Below are positions 43,876 through 52,442 of a stretch of 64,000 nucleotides of DNA, piece after piece. The notes under the pieces are model-generated. The model did not search any database, had not been told where the DNA came from, and saw only the letters and a program-made list of their open reading frames with translations. The position numbers were made by a program, and so were the translations under genes. How positions within the stretch are numbered: the first letter of the stretch is position 1; the number at the start of each line of letters is the position of its first letter. This DNA is from Arthrobacter liuii (GTDB taxonomy: Bacteria; Actinomycetota; Actinomycetes; Actinomycetales; Micrococcaceae). Location of the stretch: positions 1-64,000 of the forward strand of contig NZ_BMFW01000015.1 in assembly GCF_014639275.1 (NCBI RefSeq), in the 5' to 3' direction.

Positions 43876-44958
43876 GTGACCAGTAGTGAAGCCTCCGCAC
43901 AACGGATCCCGCCGTTTGTGTCCTTGGGGTCGGCACGTTCTGTCGCTGGGTCCGGACTGGCCGGCCTCGGGATGGCTCGCGGCCAAGGTGGCAGTCATCC
44001 TAAAACGGTTGTCTCGCCGGCTTCCAGTGGTTCAGTTTCACGTGAAACAACCTCTGGGGGTCGTTCGAACGTGATTGACGCCATCGATGACTCGAGTCCT
44101 ATCGCGCGCGAGCTTGCCCATGAGAACAAGCGCCGTGAGCGCCTGATGGGACGCCAACTCCCACGCCCCGAGAAGACCCGTATCTTCACCGTTTCCAACC
44201 AAAAGGGCGGGGTGGGCAAGACCACCACCACCGTGAACATCGCTGCCGCCCTTGCAGCTGCCGGACTGAATGTCCTGGTCATCGATATCGATCCGCAGGG
44301 AAATGCTTCCACCGCGCTGGGTATTGAACACCATGCAGATGTGGACAGCATCTACGACGTACTGATCAATGATGTCGCGCTGGCTGATGTCGTTGCCCCA
44401 TGTCCGGACATCGGGAAGCTCATCTGCGCGCCGGCAACGATCCACCTTGCCGGCGCTGAGATTGAGCTGGTGTCTCTCGTTGCACGGGAGCAGCGGTTGC
44501 GGCGTGCCATCGATGTCTACGCGACGACGCGCGAGAAGAACGGCGAGGAACGCCTGGACTACGTCTTCATCGACTGCCCGCCCAGCCTGGGCCTGCTGAC
44601 TGTCAATGCTTTCTGTGCGGCCAGTGAGGTACTGATCCCCATCCAGTGCGAGTACTACGCGCTGGAAGGCCTCAGCCAGCTCCTGAAAAACATCGAGATG
44701 ATCCAGAAGCACCTAAATGCGGATCTTGTTGTTTCCACCATCCTCCTCACGATGTATGACGGCCGTACCAACCTCGCTGCGCAGGTTGCCGCGGAGGTGC
44801 GTCAGCACTTCCCTGAACAGGTGCTTTCCGCCGTCGTTCCGCGGTCCGTGCGGATCTCCGAAGCTCCCAGCTACCAGCAGACGGTCATGACATACGACCC
44901 CTCGTCGAGCGGTGCGCTGTCCTACCTGGAAGCCGCTGCCGAAATAGCGGAACGTTAG
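43876..44958 (+). CDS. parA: Chromosome partitioning ATPase ParA (Soj)
   Basis: The 360-residue Walker ATPase has the deviant Walker A SNQKGGVGKTTTTVNIAAAL (around residue 110), VLVIDIDPQGNASTALG and the Walker B VFIDCPPSLGLL. ParA uses ATP-dependent DNA binding to move ParB-parS complexes. The first ~65 residues are a low-complexity extension, and a parS site is coded inside it as V-S-R-E-T. The in-frame GTG at 44071 (VIDAIDDSSP) would start after the parS and matches the usual ParA N-terminus better, so the true start is open. Confidence 0.95.
   Translation: MTSSEASAQRIPPFVSLGSARSVAGSGLAGLGMARGQGGSHPKTVVSPASSGSVSRETTSGGRSNVIDAIDDSSPIARELAHENKRRERLMGRQLPRPEKTRIFTVSNQKGGVGKTTTTVNIAAALAAAGLNVLVIDIDPQGNASTALGIEHHADVDSIYDVLINDVALADVVAPCPDIGKLICAPATIHLAGAEIELVSLVAREQRLRRAIDVYATTREKNGEERLDYVFIDCPPSLGLLTVNAFCAASEVLIPIQCEYYALEGLSQLLKNIEMIQKHLNADLVVSTILLTMYDGRTNLAAQVAAEVRQHFPEQVLSAVVPRSVRISEAPSYQQTVMTYDPSSSGALSYLEAAAEIAER
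44034..44049. promoter_or_regulatory. parS: parS site 1 (in the parA 5' region)
   Basis: AGTTTCACGTGAAACA, one end base different from TGTTTCACGTGAAACA. The 14-bp palindromic core at 44035-44048 is perfect. It is within or just before the parA reading frame. Confidence 0.95.
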
Positions 44959-45024
44959 AATCTTTCAATACCGCAACGCACGGAGCCAGGCTGGTCCTGG
45001 CTCTACCACTGGAGGGATTTACCC

Positions 45025-46323
45025 ATGAGCGAGAAGCGACGGGGCCTAGGCCGCGGTCTTGGCGCGCTGATTCCAAGTTCCGCCGCAGCCAATGGGGCTG
45101 GCAACGGTGGGGCGGTATCCCGGCCTGTGGACTTGTTCTTCCCCGAGGGCCGGAAGAAGGCCGAACCGTTGGAGGAGCCTGCGGCGTCAGCTGCCGACAA
45201 GGTGCAGGACAAGTCGACCCCAGCCGTTGCACCCCGCGCGTCGTCAGCTAAAGCAGGATCCGCGAAGTCGGCTGCGGACGAGGGCAGCGATGACAAAGAG
45301 GATGCTCCGGCAACTGCTGAAGCGCCTGCGAAAAAGGCTCCCGCGCGTGAGACTCGCGCCGCCGCTTCAAAGACCGTTTCCAAGCCCGCAGCAGACGCAG
45401 ATCCGGCCGCGGCCGGGACCGCGGCCGGGACCTCCGACCGTATGGCCGCTTCCGCGCCCGTCGAAGTGGCCCGGCCCGAGGACAACGGTGTTGAGCTGGT
45501 TGAGGTACCTGGCGCCCGGTTCGCTGAGATCTCCGTTGGGGACATCCATCCGAACCGGAAGCAGCCCCGAAATGTCTTCGATGAAGACGACATGGCCGAA
45601 CTGGTCCACTCCGTCCGCGAAATCGGTGTCCTGCAGCCAATTGTGGTGCGGACATCAACCGAGGGCGGTAGCGAACCGTATGAGCTTGTTATGGGTGAGC
45701 GCCGGTGGCGTGCCGTGCAGGCCGCAGGGCTCGAAACCATCCCTGCCATCATTCGCGACACCACCGACGATGACCTTCTGCGGGATGCGCTCCTTGAGAA
45801 CCTCCACCGCAGCCAGCTGAACCCGCTGGAAGAGGCTGCCGCCTACCAGCAGCTTCTCGAGGACTTCGGTACCACCCATGAGCAGCTGGCGGACCGGATC
45901 GGGCGTTCCCGGCCCCAGGTGTCGAACACCCTCCGCTTGTTGAAGCTGCCCCCGCTGGTGCAGCGTCGTGTGGCCGCCGGCGTACTGTCCGCTGGGCATG
46001 CCAGGGCGCTTCTCTCACTTCCGGACGCCGCCGCAATGGAGCGCCTTGCACAGAGGATTGTCGCTGAGGGGATGTCGGTCCGTGCAACTGAAGAGGCGGT
46101 CACCCTGTACCAGGACCCCTCCACACCCGCCAAAAACAACGTTCCACGACCCGGTGCACGCCATGAGCGCCTTGACTACCTGGCATCTTCGCTCTCCGAC
46201 CGCCTGGATACCAACGTCAAGATCTCGCTCGGGGTGAGGAAAGGCAAGGTAAGCATTGAATTTGCCAGCGTTGAGGATTTGAACCGAATCATGGACGTCC
46301 TGGCTCCCGATTCAACAAACTAA
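45025..46323 (+). CDS. parB: Chromosome partitioning protein ParB (Spo0J), CTPase
   Basis: The 432-residue protein starts with [15 protein letters not shown], has a ~130-residue Ala/Lys/Glu-rich disordered stretch, then the ParB/Srx domain with the CTP-binding motif GERRWRA (about 224-230). The helix-turn-helix follows ([26 protein letters not shown]), then a C-terminal dimer domain ([30 protein letters not shown]). ParB loads at parS and slides as a clamp. Seven parS sites lie just downstream and one in parA. Confidence 0.97.
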   Translation: MSEKRRGLGRGLGALIPSSAAANGAGNGGAVSRPVDLFFPEGRKKAEPLEEPAASAADKVQDKSTPAVAPRASSAKAGSAKSAADEGSDDKEDAPATAEAPAKKAPARETRAAASKTVSKPAADADPAAAGTAAGTSDRMAASAPVEVARPEDNGVELVEVPGARFAEISVGDIHPNRKQPRNVFDEDDMAELVHSVREIGVLQPIVVRTSTEGGSEPYELVMGERRWRAVQAAGLETIPAIIRDTTDDDLLRDALLENLHRSQLNPLEEAAAYQQLLEDFGTTHEQLADRIGRSRPQVSNTLRLLKLPPLVQRRVAAGVLSAGHARALLSLPDAAAMERLAQRIVAEGMSVRATEEAVTLYQDPSTPAKNNVPRPGARHERLDYLASSLSDRLDTNVKISLGVRKGKVSIEFASVEDLNRIMDVLAPDSTN

Positions 46324-46332
46324 TCCGCCAGT

Positions 46333-46366
46333 AAAAGGCCCGATTCTGTATTAAATCGGGCCTTTT
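46333..46366 (+). terminator. parAB operon terminator
   Basis: AAAAGGCCCGATT (46333-46345) and AATCGGGCCTTTT (46354-46366) form a perfect 13-bp stem ending in T4, right after parB. The right-arm T-run makes it a classical terminator. Confidence 0.93.
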
Positions 46367-46785
46367 GCTTTTCCTCCAGTAGGAAAGGCTGCCCGCAATT
46401 CTTATGCAACTTCAGGAACACTGGGACAGCTCACGTGGTGCGCGTCATGACATCTTTCTCTGACTGCGGTAGGGTGCTTTGGCTTCGGATTTTCTTTCTG
46501 CGGTCTTTCGCCGCGTGGATAACGTGATAGCTAAACCGCTCCCAGCTGTGAGGTGGTGACATAAACAGTGGGGTGCCAGCCGGTAAGACATCTCCTAGCC
46601 ACTGATTTCGGTTCGTGTCCCCCCGCCTATGGTCATACACTTCGTCGGGTGCGGGCACTGACTCGTGATCGGACGCTCCCCTTGGTGCCCTTACCCGAAG
46701 GCAGCTCGCCTCAGCTTCTGTGAGTATACGGGTTCGTACGGTCCCTAGCTTGTTCTTTAGGCTCGTCGGGCCAGCGCTTCTGTGC

Positions 46786-46799
46786 GTTTCACGTGAAAC
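46786..46799. promoter_or_regulatory. parS: parS site 2
   Basis: Perfect 14-bp core GTTTCACGTGAAAC, flanked by C and T. Confidence 0.95.
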
Positions 46800-47502
46800 T
46801 ATCCGCATTCCGGTAATGTGATCATCGATCTTAAGAACGCTGCTGCGGCCACTGTATGCGCTTTCGGACTGCGACTTAACAAACATGGAGGAGAGGGTCA
46901 GACGTCCGAGTTCCCCCGCGATCCAAGGTCTTCGAGGCAATCCAGCCAACCGGGGCATTACCGCATCCTTCGTGGCAGCTTTATGGCTGGTCACCAATGT
47001 GGGCAGGGCGCCTACTATCTACACCAGCCGTACGCGCCAAACCGCAAACCCCTCTTTGGTGAGGTGGCTTGCCGCATCCTTGGTGATTCTGCATCCTCGT
47101 CTGATGGATCGTCATTCGTGACTTGATTCCTTGCGCGCAGGTGGTCCAGCGACGAACAACGGTTATCAGCCATCAGAGCGGCAGTTAGCAGCGAAACGAA
47201 CGGTGTTCTTAACGCGAAGGATGGTTTTTGGCGGGCCAGGGACATAAGATCGATCGCCAGCTCCCCCGCGCAGCGCAGGATGCCGGACTGATCGTTACTG
47301 CAAATCCATAGTGCTTGCGTCGCTATCCCTGTGCATTTTTGTGGGTCTATGTATGACGATGACCCAGTCGCGCCAGGACTTCAGGATGGTGGCCTTAGTT
47401 GAAGGTAGAGCACGTTCTTTCTGCCGGCGCTGGGGAAAGTGCTTGAGTGCTGAACCATCAGCCTGCTTCATGTGGGAGCTCGGACTCCGGTGGAATATGA
47501 TG

Positions 47503-47516
47503 GTTTCACGTGAAAC
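47503..47516. promoter_or_regulatory. parS: parS site 3
   Basis: Perfect 14-bp core GTTTCACGTGAAAC, flanked by G and C, 717 bases from site 2. Confidence 0.95.
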
Positions 47517-47693
47517 CCATGATGCGTACGTCTAGAACTACTGGTGCACCGAGACTGCCATGCATCACTCCACCTCGATTCTGAGTTCGGAGGGGTCCAG
47601 CGCGACCCACCGATTATCAGGCCCCCATCGCAAAAGATTGGCCCCTTCGAAGAGCCACACTTCCTAGACACGCCATGCACGCCGCTGCGCCCA

Positions 47694-47709
47694 TGTTTCA
47701 CGTGAAACA
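47694..47709. promoter_or_regulatory. parS: parS site 4
   Basis: Full 16-bp consensus TGTTTCACGTGAAACA, 192 bases from site 3, the closest pair in the array. Confidence 0.97.
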
Positions 47710-48635
47710 CCAAGCTCGAGGGCTTCCCGGCAACCAGCCCGAGGAACTGAGCGGTAACGGGCTCCTGGGGAGCCTGACCTCCAACCCGCGTCGAAACACC
47801 GTGGGACCAACGAGGCGACGACCATTGCTCCCGCTCCCGATAGTGAATGCAACTCCCAATAGCCAGCCGCGCGTCAACTGTCAGGGCATTGGGAAATGCA
47901 TCCGAGGAGCCCAGCTCTGTGATGTACACCCGGCCGCATCACAGCATTGACGACCTGCGTAGAAGCCTCCCGGCGGCGCAGCGCTAGTGAACCGTGAACG
48001 GTGCCACGAGGTACTTGGCTGGCTGCCTTTGGCATCGCCGATGGACGTCGCGATGCGCGTCAATGCGGTTCCTATGAACCGCGCCTGTGCCGCCAAGTCA
48101 GAAGCTGCCCACAGGCGCACCTGAAGTGACGGGCCAGGTGAGGCGTAGGTGGAGCACGGCTTTTCAACAAAAGATGCGGAGAATCAGCTTCGGCTCGCCA
48201 GTGGGCAACTGTTCCGTCATCCGCCCAGAAGCGAGCTGCCACCGACTGTTTGTTTCCCGAGGTGGAGTCGGGGTAACTGGACGTATGTTGGCGTTAGCCA
48301 GGCAGACGCGGCGGTCGGAGTCGCCGCACCTGTCCTGCACTCACAGTGGTTAGTCTCGGTGTGTTCCTCGACAGTAAAAACCGCGCAGCGATTTCGGCCC
48401 TCTAGTCGTATCTGCATCGAGTTCATAGCATCGATCTCTGTGACTGAGGGATCACCGTAGTGCCTGTCTGGCTGGCTCTGCAGTCGTGGTGAGGTGGGGA
48501 TATTCTTGTGTATAACTCCGTGGATAACCGCTGCATCGCGCCGACCACCAGGGCTTGTATTGCTGGGGATCCCCGGAATATGTAGCGGCATTCCCGGACC
48601 AAGCATCCGGCACTGCGCATCGGTCGCCGGACCTC

Positions 48636-48649
48636 GTTTCACGTGAAAC
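48636..48649. promoter_or_regulatory. parS: parS site 5
   Basis: Perfect 14-bp core GTTTCACGTGAAAC extended by C and G to CGTTTCACGTGAAACG. It is 203 bases left of the DnaA array. Confidence 0.95.
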
Positions 48650-48851
48650 GTAGTGAGAGGACCAGATTGCAGGAAATACGGTCCCACGCGGCTTAGTATC
48701 AGCCGAAAACAGGCACAGTACATGTGTCCTACGCGTGCGTGAAGAGGACTGCAGCAGTCGCAAGGCGGAAACCTGCGCTCAGTCTATTCTTATGTGGTGG
48801 CCTACTAGCTAGAGATGCCCGTCCGCAACCAACGATACCTGGCATTGCCGC

Positions 48852-48907
48852 TGTGGATAACTGTGTGGACAAAGTCCGGACAAGGTTGTGGATAACGTTG
48901 TGGACAA
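48852..48907 (-). promoter_or_regulatory. Phased array of DnaA boxes inside the parS region
   Basis: Four perfect boxes in one orientation: TGTGGATAA (48852), TGTGGACAA (48864), TGTGGATAA (48887) and TGTGGACAA (48899). A degenerate TCCGGACAA (48875) fills the middle. Start-to-start spacing is 12, 11, 12 and 12 bases, near one helical turn, so DnaA could bind all five on one face. Confidence 0.85.
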
Positions 48908-49507
48908 ATCGCGGTACGGCGGTCGCTGCTTCATCGTTCAGCTCCTCCCGTTCCGCCTATCGTGTCGAGAGCGAGTTGTGCTCGCTGGTGCAGGTCGCAT
49001 CTGGCTATAGCACGCGTTGGTGTGTTTCACGGATATGTAGCGCGAAGTTTGTGTATGTGACGACGCGGGTGGATTCGCGTCCGCGGTGCCGTCATGGAGA
49101 TGAGGTCGCCGCCACCGTACGGACAGGATGAAGCAGCCAGTGGTCGGGTGTTTTTGGTCCAGCGGTCCTGTTTTTCGTGCCCGTGTTCGTGGCCGCGGCC
49201 GGTCGCCAGGGCTGCGGCCCTTGCTCCTCAAGCATACTGGGCCTAGAACGCCATCCCTGGTCCTGCGCGAATCAGCTCCTGGGTCATGGGGCTTGCGCTG
49301 GCGTAGGTTCTCGGTAATGCTGTCGCGGGTAGGCATAGTGGCAGAGAGGCACCCGAAGAGCCGCCTTGAGGGCTCCGCAGGCGAGGTGCGGCGGAGTGGC
49401 TACGCCAACAACAACAGGGACAGGCTACCCGCATCTACAGATCCACGGCCATTCACGCGCACCTTGGTCCGCCGGTGGCATTCCACGGGGCCAGCCTGGC
49501 CAGCCGG

Positions 49508-49523
49508 TGTTTCACGTGAAACA
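49508..49523. promoter_or_regulatory. parS: parS site 6
   Basis: Full 16-bp consensus TGTTTCACGTGAAACA. Confidence 0.97.
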
Positions 49524-50312
49524 CGCGTCGGTTGGTGGGGCACACCTTGCCACTCGCCCAACTAGCTACGATCCTTTGTCGGCGCCGTCATGAACCGCCG
49601 AGGAGTCGAGCGCTGACTACAGTCCGACAGCGTATGTGTCCCTGCGTGTTGTCTTACTGTCGCCCCGTCTACTTCCAGTCCTGCCTGGGCTTTAGGAGCG
49701 AAATGCGGCCACTTCTGGACCTGGCGGGCGGAGAGTCGTAGGCCGGTTAGCTCGTCCAACATTGGCGCAGCTATGCGCCGGGCCTAATGCAGCTCGGGCG
49801 TTCGTTCCCGTCCCCTTAAGTATCTGGGACATCACGGTTGTCCTAGCCGTGGGCTGGGAGGTCCACCGACCGGGCCATCGCCAGGTGGTGAGGTGGCGGG
49901 CACGGCGCATTGCTGGATCGCCAATCACCGCTCACGCGCAGAGGAGTGGGCGTGCAAAGGCGTCTTGCCGAGAGACCTCTGGTCGGGACCACTGATTCTT
50001 TGCATAATGCCTAGATATGGATAGGTACCTGGGTGGAAGTGGAGCTGTTTGTCTACTTTTGTCCGAGGCCGGATTTGCATGGATTGTTGGTGGCGCGCGA
50101 ATCCTGTGTCTCAGAACGTTGATCGGCGCGTGAGTTCGGGGATCGCAGGGAACCACACATCCAGTGGTATGCAAGAAGTTGTTGGATCGCATAACTCCAT
50201 GTCAGCCCTGCGGCTGAGTCATCGGTGCGAAGGCCTGGCGTTCCCATGCACGAGAAATCATCAAGCCAGCCTGATGCAGGACTCAATGCTTCGCCATGCA
50301 GGCATGTGCCCG

Positions 50313-50328
50313 TGTTTCACGTGAAACA
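50313..50328. promoter_or_regulatory. parS: parS site 7
   Basis: Full 16-bp consensus TGTTTCACGTGAAACA. Confidence 0.97.
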
Positions 50329-50635
50329 TGACGCAGTCGGGTTACCCCTGCAGATCGAACACCGCTACTAACTGGAGCTACGGGGGGAGCCTGGACGGTC
50401 GGTGCGTCCCGGGGTCCCTCAAGAGAGGCGGAGCTCAGTTCCGGAAGCTCCCAGTGGAAGGCGCCGCGGGAATAATAGTTCTGCTTCTCCACAAGAGACT
50501 TGGTCCAAAAGAGATCTGGAATCCCCCTTGGGGTGACCCGAAGGCGCAGCCCACGCGGCACGACCCGCCGCAGCACCCTGCCGTTGGCAAACACTGTGGA
50601 TGACACAACCGATGCGCCCCTGCGCCCCCTCGCGA

Positions 50636-50649
50636 GTTTCACGTGAAAC
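50636..50649. promoter_or_regulatory. parS: parS site 8
   Basis: Perfect 14-bp core GTTTCACGTGAAAC with A on both sides, 184 bases from the trxA end. Confidence 0.95.
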
Positions 50650-50758
50650 ACATCGGTGCGGACCCGCAGCGAGCAGAAATAGGTGGCGTGGACACGGGCT
50701 GTGCCGAAATAGCATCGCGAGGTAGCAATATCCACACCTGCATCAGGACCATAAAGCA

Positions 50759-50791
50759 AAAGTGGCCAGCACCATCGGCGCTGGCCACTTT
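50759..50791 (-). terminator. Terminator of the trxB-trxA operon
   Basis: AAAGTGGCCAGC (50759-50770) and GCTGGCCACTTT (50780-50791) form a 12-bp stem with a 9-base loop; on the minus strand it ends CCACTTTTGC. It also guards the parS region from read-through. Confidence 0.92.
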
Positions 50792-50832
50792 ACGTACTGC
50801 TCCAACCTATGGTGCCCATAGGCACCCGGAAG

Positions 50833-51159
50833 TCAGGACAAGACGTCAGAGAATTCCTTCTCAAAGAACTGCTTGGGCTTGGCACCGATGACAGTGCTCT
50901 TCACCTCGCCACCCTGGAAAAGGTAGACAGCTGGAATTGAGGTGATGCCGTATTCGGCGGCGATTGCAGGGTTGTCATCAACATTGACCTTGACGACGTT
51001 CACCTTTTCGCTGTATTCCACCGAAATCTCGTCGAGGATGGGGCCAAGCTTGCGGCAGGGTCCGCACCATTCGGCCCAAAAATCTACAATTACCGGCTTG
51101 TCGGCGGACAATACGTCCGTGCCGAAACTTGCGTCAGTCACATCTTTTGCGTTGCTCAT
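50833..51159 (-). CDS. trxA: Thioredoxin
   Basis: The 108-residue thioredoxin has the active site WAEWCGPCRKLGP, the cis-Pro TSIPAVYLF and the typical KVNVDDNPAIAAEYGI. The ATG at 51159 has GAGAAAG about 8 bases upstream; an ATG two codons earlier (51165) is also in frame. It lies 30 bases after trxB. Confidence 0.97.
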   Translation of the reverse strand: MSNAKDVTDASFGTDVLSADKPVIVDFWAEWCGPCRKLGPILDEISVEYSEKVNVVKVNVDDNPAIAAEYGITSIPAVYLFQGGEVKSTVIGAKPKQFFEKEFSDVLS

Positions 51160-51195
51160 AACCATATCTTTCTCTTCGGATAACAGTGGCGCAGA

Positions 51196-52152
51196 TTAGG
51201 CCGGGAGGTCTGCCAAATAGTGTTCGACGTCGATTGCCGCCACACAGCCGGAACCCGACGCGGTGATGGCTTGACGGTAGGTGGGGTCTACAACGTCGCC
51301 TGCAGCGAAGACTCCTGGAAGGCTTGTCTTGGAGCTGCGCCCCTGTACCGCAATGGTTCCTTCCGGCGTCAACTCAAGAATGTTTTTGACCAGGTCTGTC
51401 CGGGGGTCATTGCCGATGGCAATGAAGACGCCAGTGACAGTAAGCTCTGTCAAAGATTCATCCACTAGGTTCTTCAGCCGGAGGCCGATGACCTTGTCGG
51501 TCCCCAGGACGTCGTCCACGGTGCTGTTCCACGTAAAGTTGATCTTCTCGTGGGCCAGAGCGCGGTCTGCCATGATTTTGGAAGCCTTCAGCGAATCACG
51601 GCGGTGAACAACTGTTACTGACTTCGCGAACTTGGTGAGGAACAGGGCTTCTTCCATCGCGGAGTCGCCACCGCCAATGACGGCGATGTCCTGGTCTTTG
51701 AAAAAGAAACCGTCACAGGTTGCGCACCAACTCACGCCGTGTCCGGACAGACGCTTTTCGTTGGGCAAGCCCAGTTCCCTGTAGGCCGAGCCAGTGGAAA
51801 GGATGATGGCCTTCGCCTTGAAGGTCTCCCCCGTGGCGATGGTGACCGTCTTGACGGGCCCCTCCAGCTCCAATGCTGTGACGTCCTCAAACTGGATCTC
51901 GGTTCCGAAGCGAGCCGCCTGCTTCTCGAAGTTCTCCATGAGGTCCGGTCCCATGATGCCTTCGGGGAATCCCGGATAATTTTCGACATCCGTGGTGTTC
52001 ATCAGTTCACCGCCGGCAGTCACGGACCCTGCCAGCAACAAAGGTTTGAGGTTTGCCCGGGCGGTGTAAACGGCTGCCGTATAGCCTGCCGGGCCTGAGC
52101 CCACAATGATGACGTCGCGAACGTCCGACGTCGTCTTTTCTTCGATGGTCAC
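51196..52152 (-). CDS. trxB: Thioredoxin-disulfide reductase
   Basis: The 318-residue flavoenzyme has the FAD motif [22 protein letters not shown], the redox-active CATC in [11 protein letters not shown], the NADPH motif [14 protein letters not shown] and the C-terminal [24 protein letters not shown]. It reduces TrxA with NADPH. The GTG at 52152 with GGAAGAGG upstream is favoured; the frame is open to 52251. Confidence 0.96.
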   Translation of the reverse strand: MTIEEKTTSDVRDVIIVGSGPAGYTAAVYTARANLKPLLLAGSVTAGGELMNTTDVENYPGFPEGIMGPDLMENFEKQAARFGTEIQFEDVTALELEGPVKTVTIATGETFKAKAIILSTGSAYRELGLPNEKRLSGHGVSWCATCDGFFFKDQDIAVIGGGDSAMEEALFLTKFAKSVTVVHRRDSLKASKIMADRALAHEKINFTWNSTVDDVLGTDKVIGLRLKNLVDESLTELTVTGVFIAIGNDPRTDLVKNILELTPEGTIAVQGRSSKTSLPGVFAAGDVVDPTYRQAITASGSGCVAAIDVEHYLADLPA

Positions 52153-52378
52153 TGAACCGTGAACCTCTTCCTTGTTCGACTCGCCTCCTTGTGGAGACCG
52201 GCCACATGGCACAACTGTGTCCGTGTGCTGAATATTCCAGCGCCCGGACATGCCGAACCGCCAGGAAAAGACGGAGGACCAGCCGTCGCGGGGCGCTCTT
52301 CCCAGAGTACATTCCCGGGGGCGGACGCTAGGATTTCGGCACTAATGTCCGCAGCACCCAAAGCGGCCTGGAGGAACT

Positions 52379-52442
52379 CTGCTACTACTCCACCCTGCTA
52401 CTACTTGGCCCTGCTACGACCGGACCCTGCTACTGGACCTTG
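52379..52442. repeat. 16-bp tandem repeat, four units
   Basis: CTGCTAC begins at 52379, 52395, 52411 and 52427, an exact 16-base period. The units are CTGCTACTACTCCACC, CTGCTACTACTTGGCC, CTGCTACGACCGGACC and a last, partly diverged unit. The stop codon of the MurJ-linked gene (52430-52432) lies in the last unit. Confidence 0.85.

Larger units (their letters stand above)
46324..50832. other. 4.5-kb gene-free centromere region between parB and trxA
   Basis: No reading frame here has the strong G/C third-position bias of the neighbouring genes, and none shows a recognisable domain. Lines I counted by hand range from about 47 to 65% GC, mostly in the mid-50s, below the genes. The region holds seven perfect 14-bp parS cores and a phased array of DnaA boxes at 48852-48907. 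It is bounded by the terminators of parB (left) and trxA (right). It looks like a centromere and origin-control region kept free of genes. Confidence 0.85.

Noticed and set aside
46431..46997. 188-aa minus-strand reading frame in the parS desert
   Set aside because: Third-position GC is low, no domain is visible, and it includes a translated parS. It is best explained as chance in non-coding DNA.
47468..47929. 153-aa minus-strand frame containing two F-H-V-K segments
   Set aside because: The repeated F-H-V-K is only parS read on this strand. No ribosome binding site or codon bias supports it.
49022..49035. parS-like half site TGTTTCACGGATAT
   Set aside because: Only the left half matches; the palindrome is broken, so ParB loading is unlikely.
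50283..50759. 158-aa minus-strand frame near trxA
   Set aside because: Again contains translated parS sites, weak codon bias, and it runs up to the trxA terminator.
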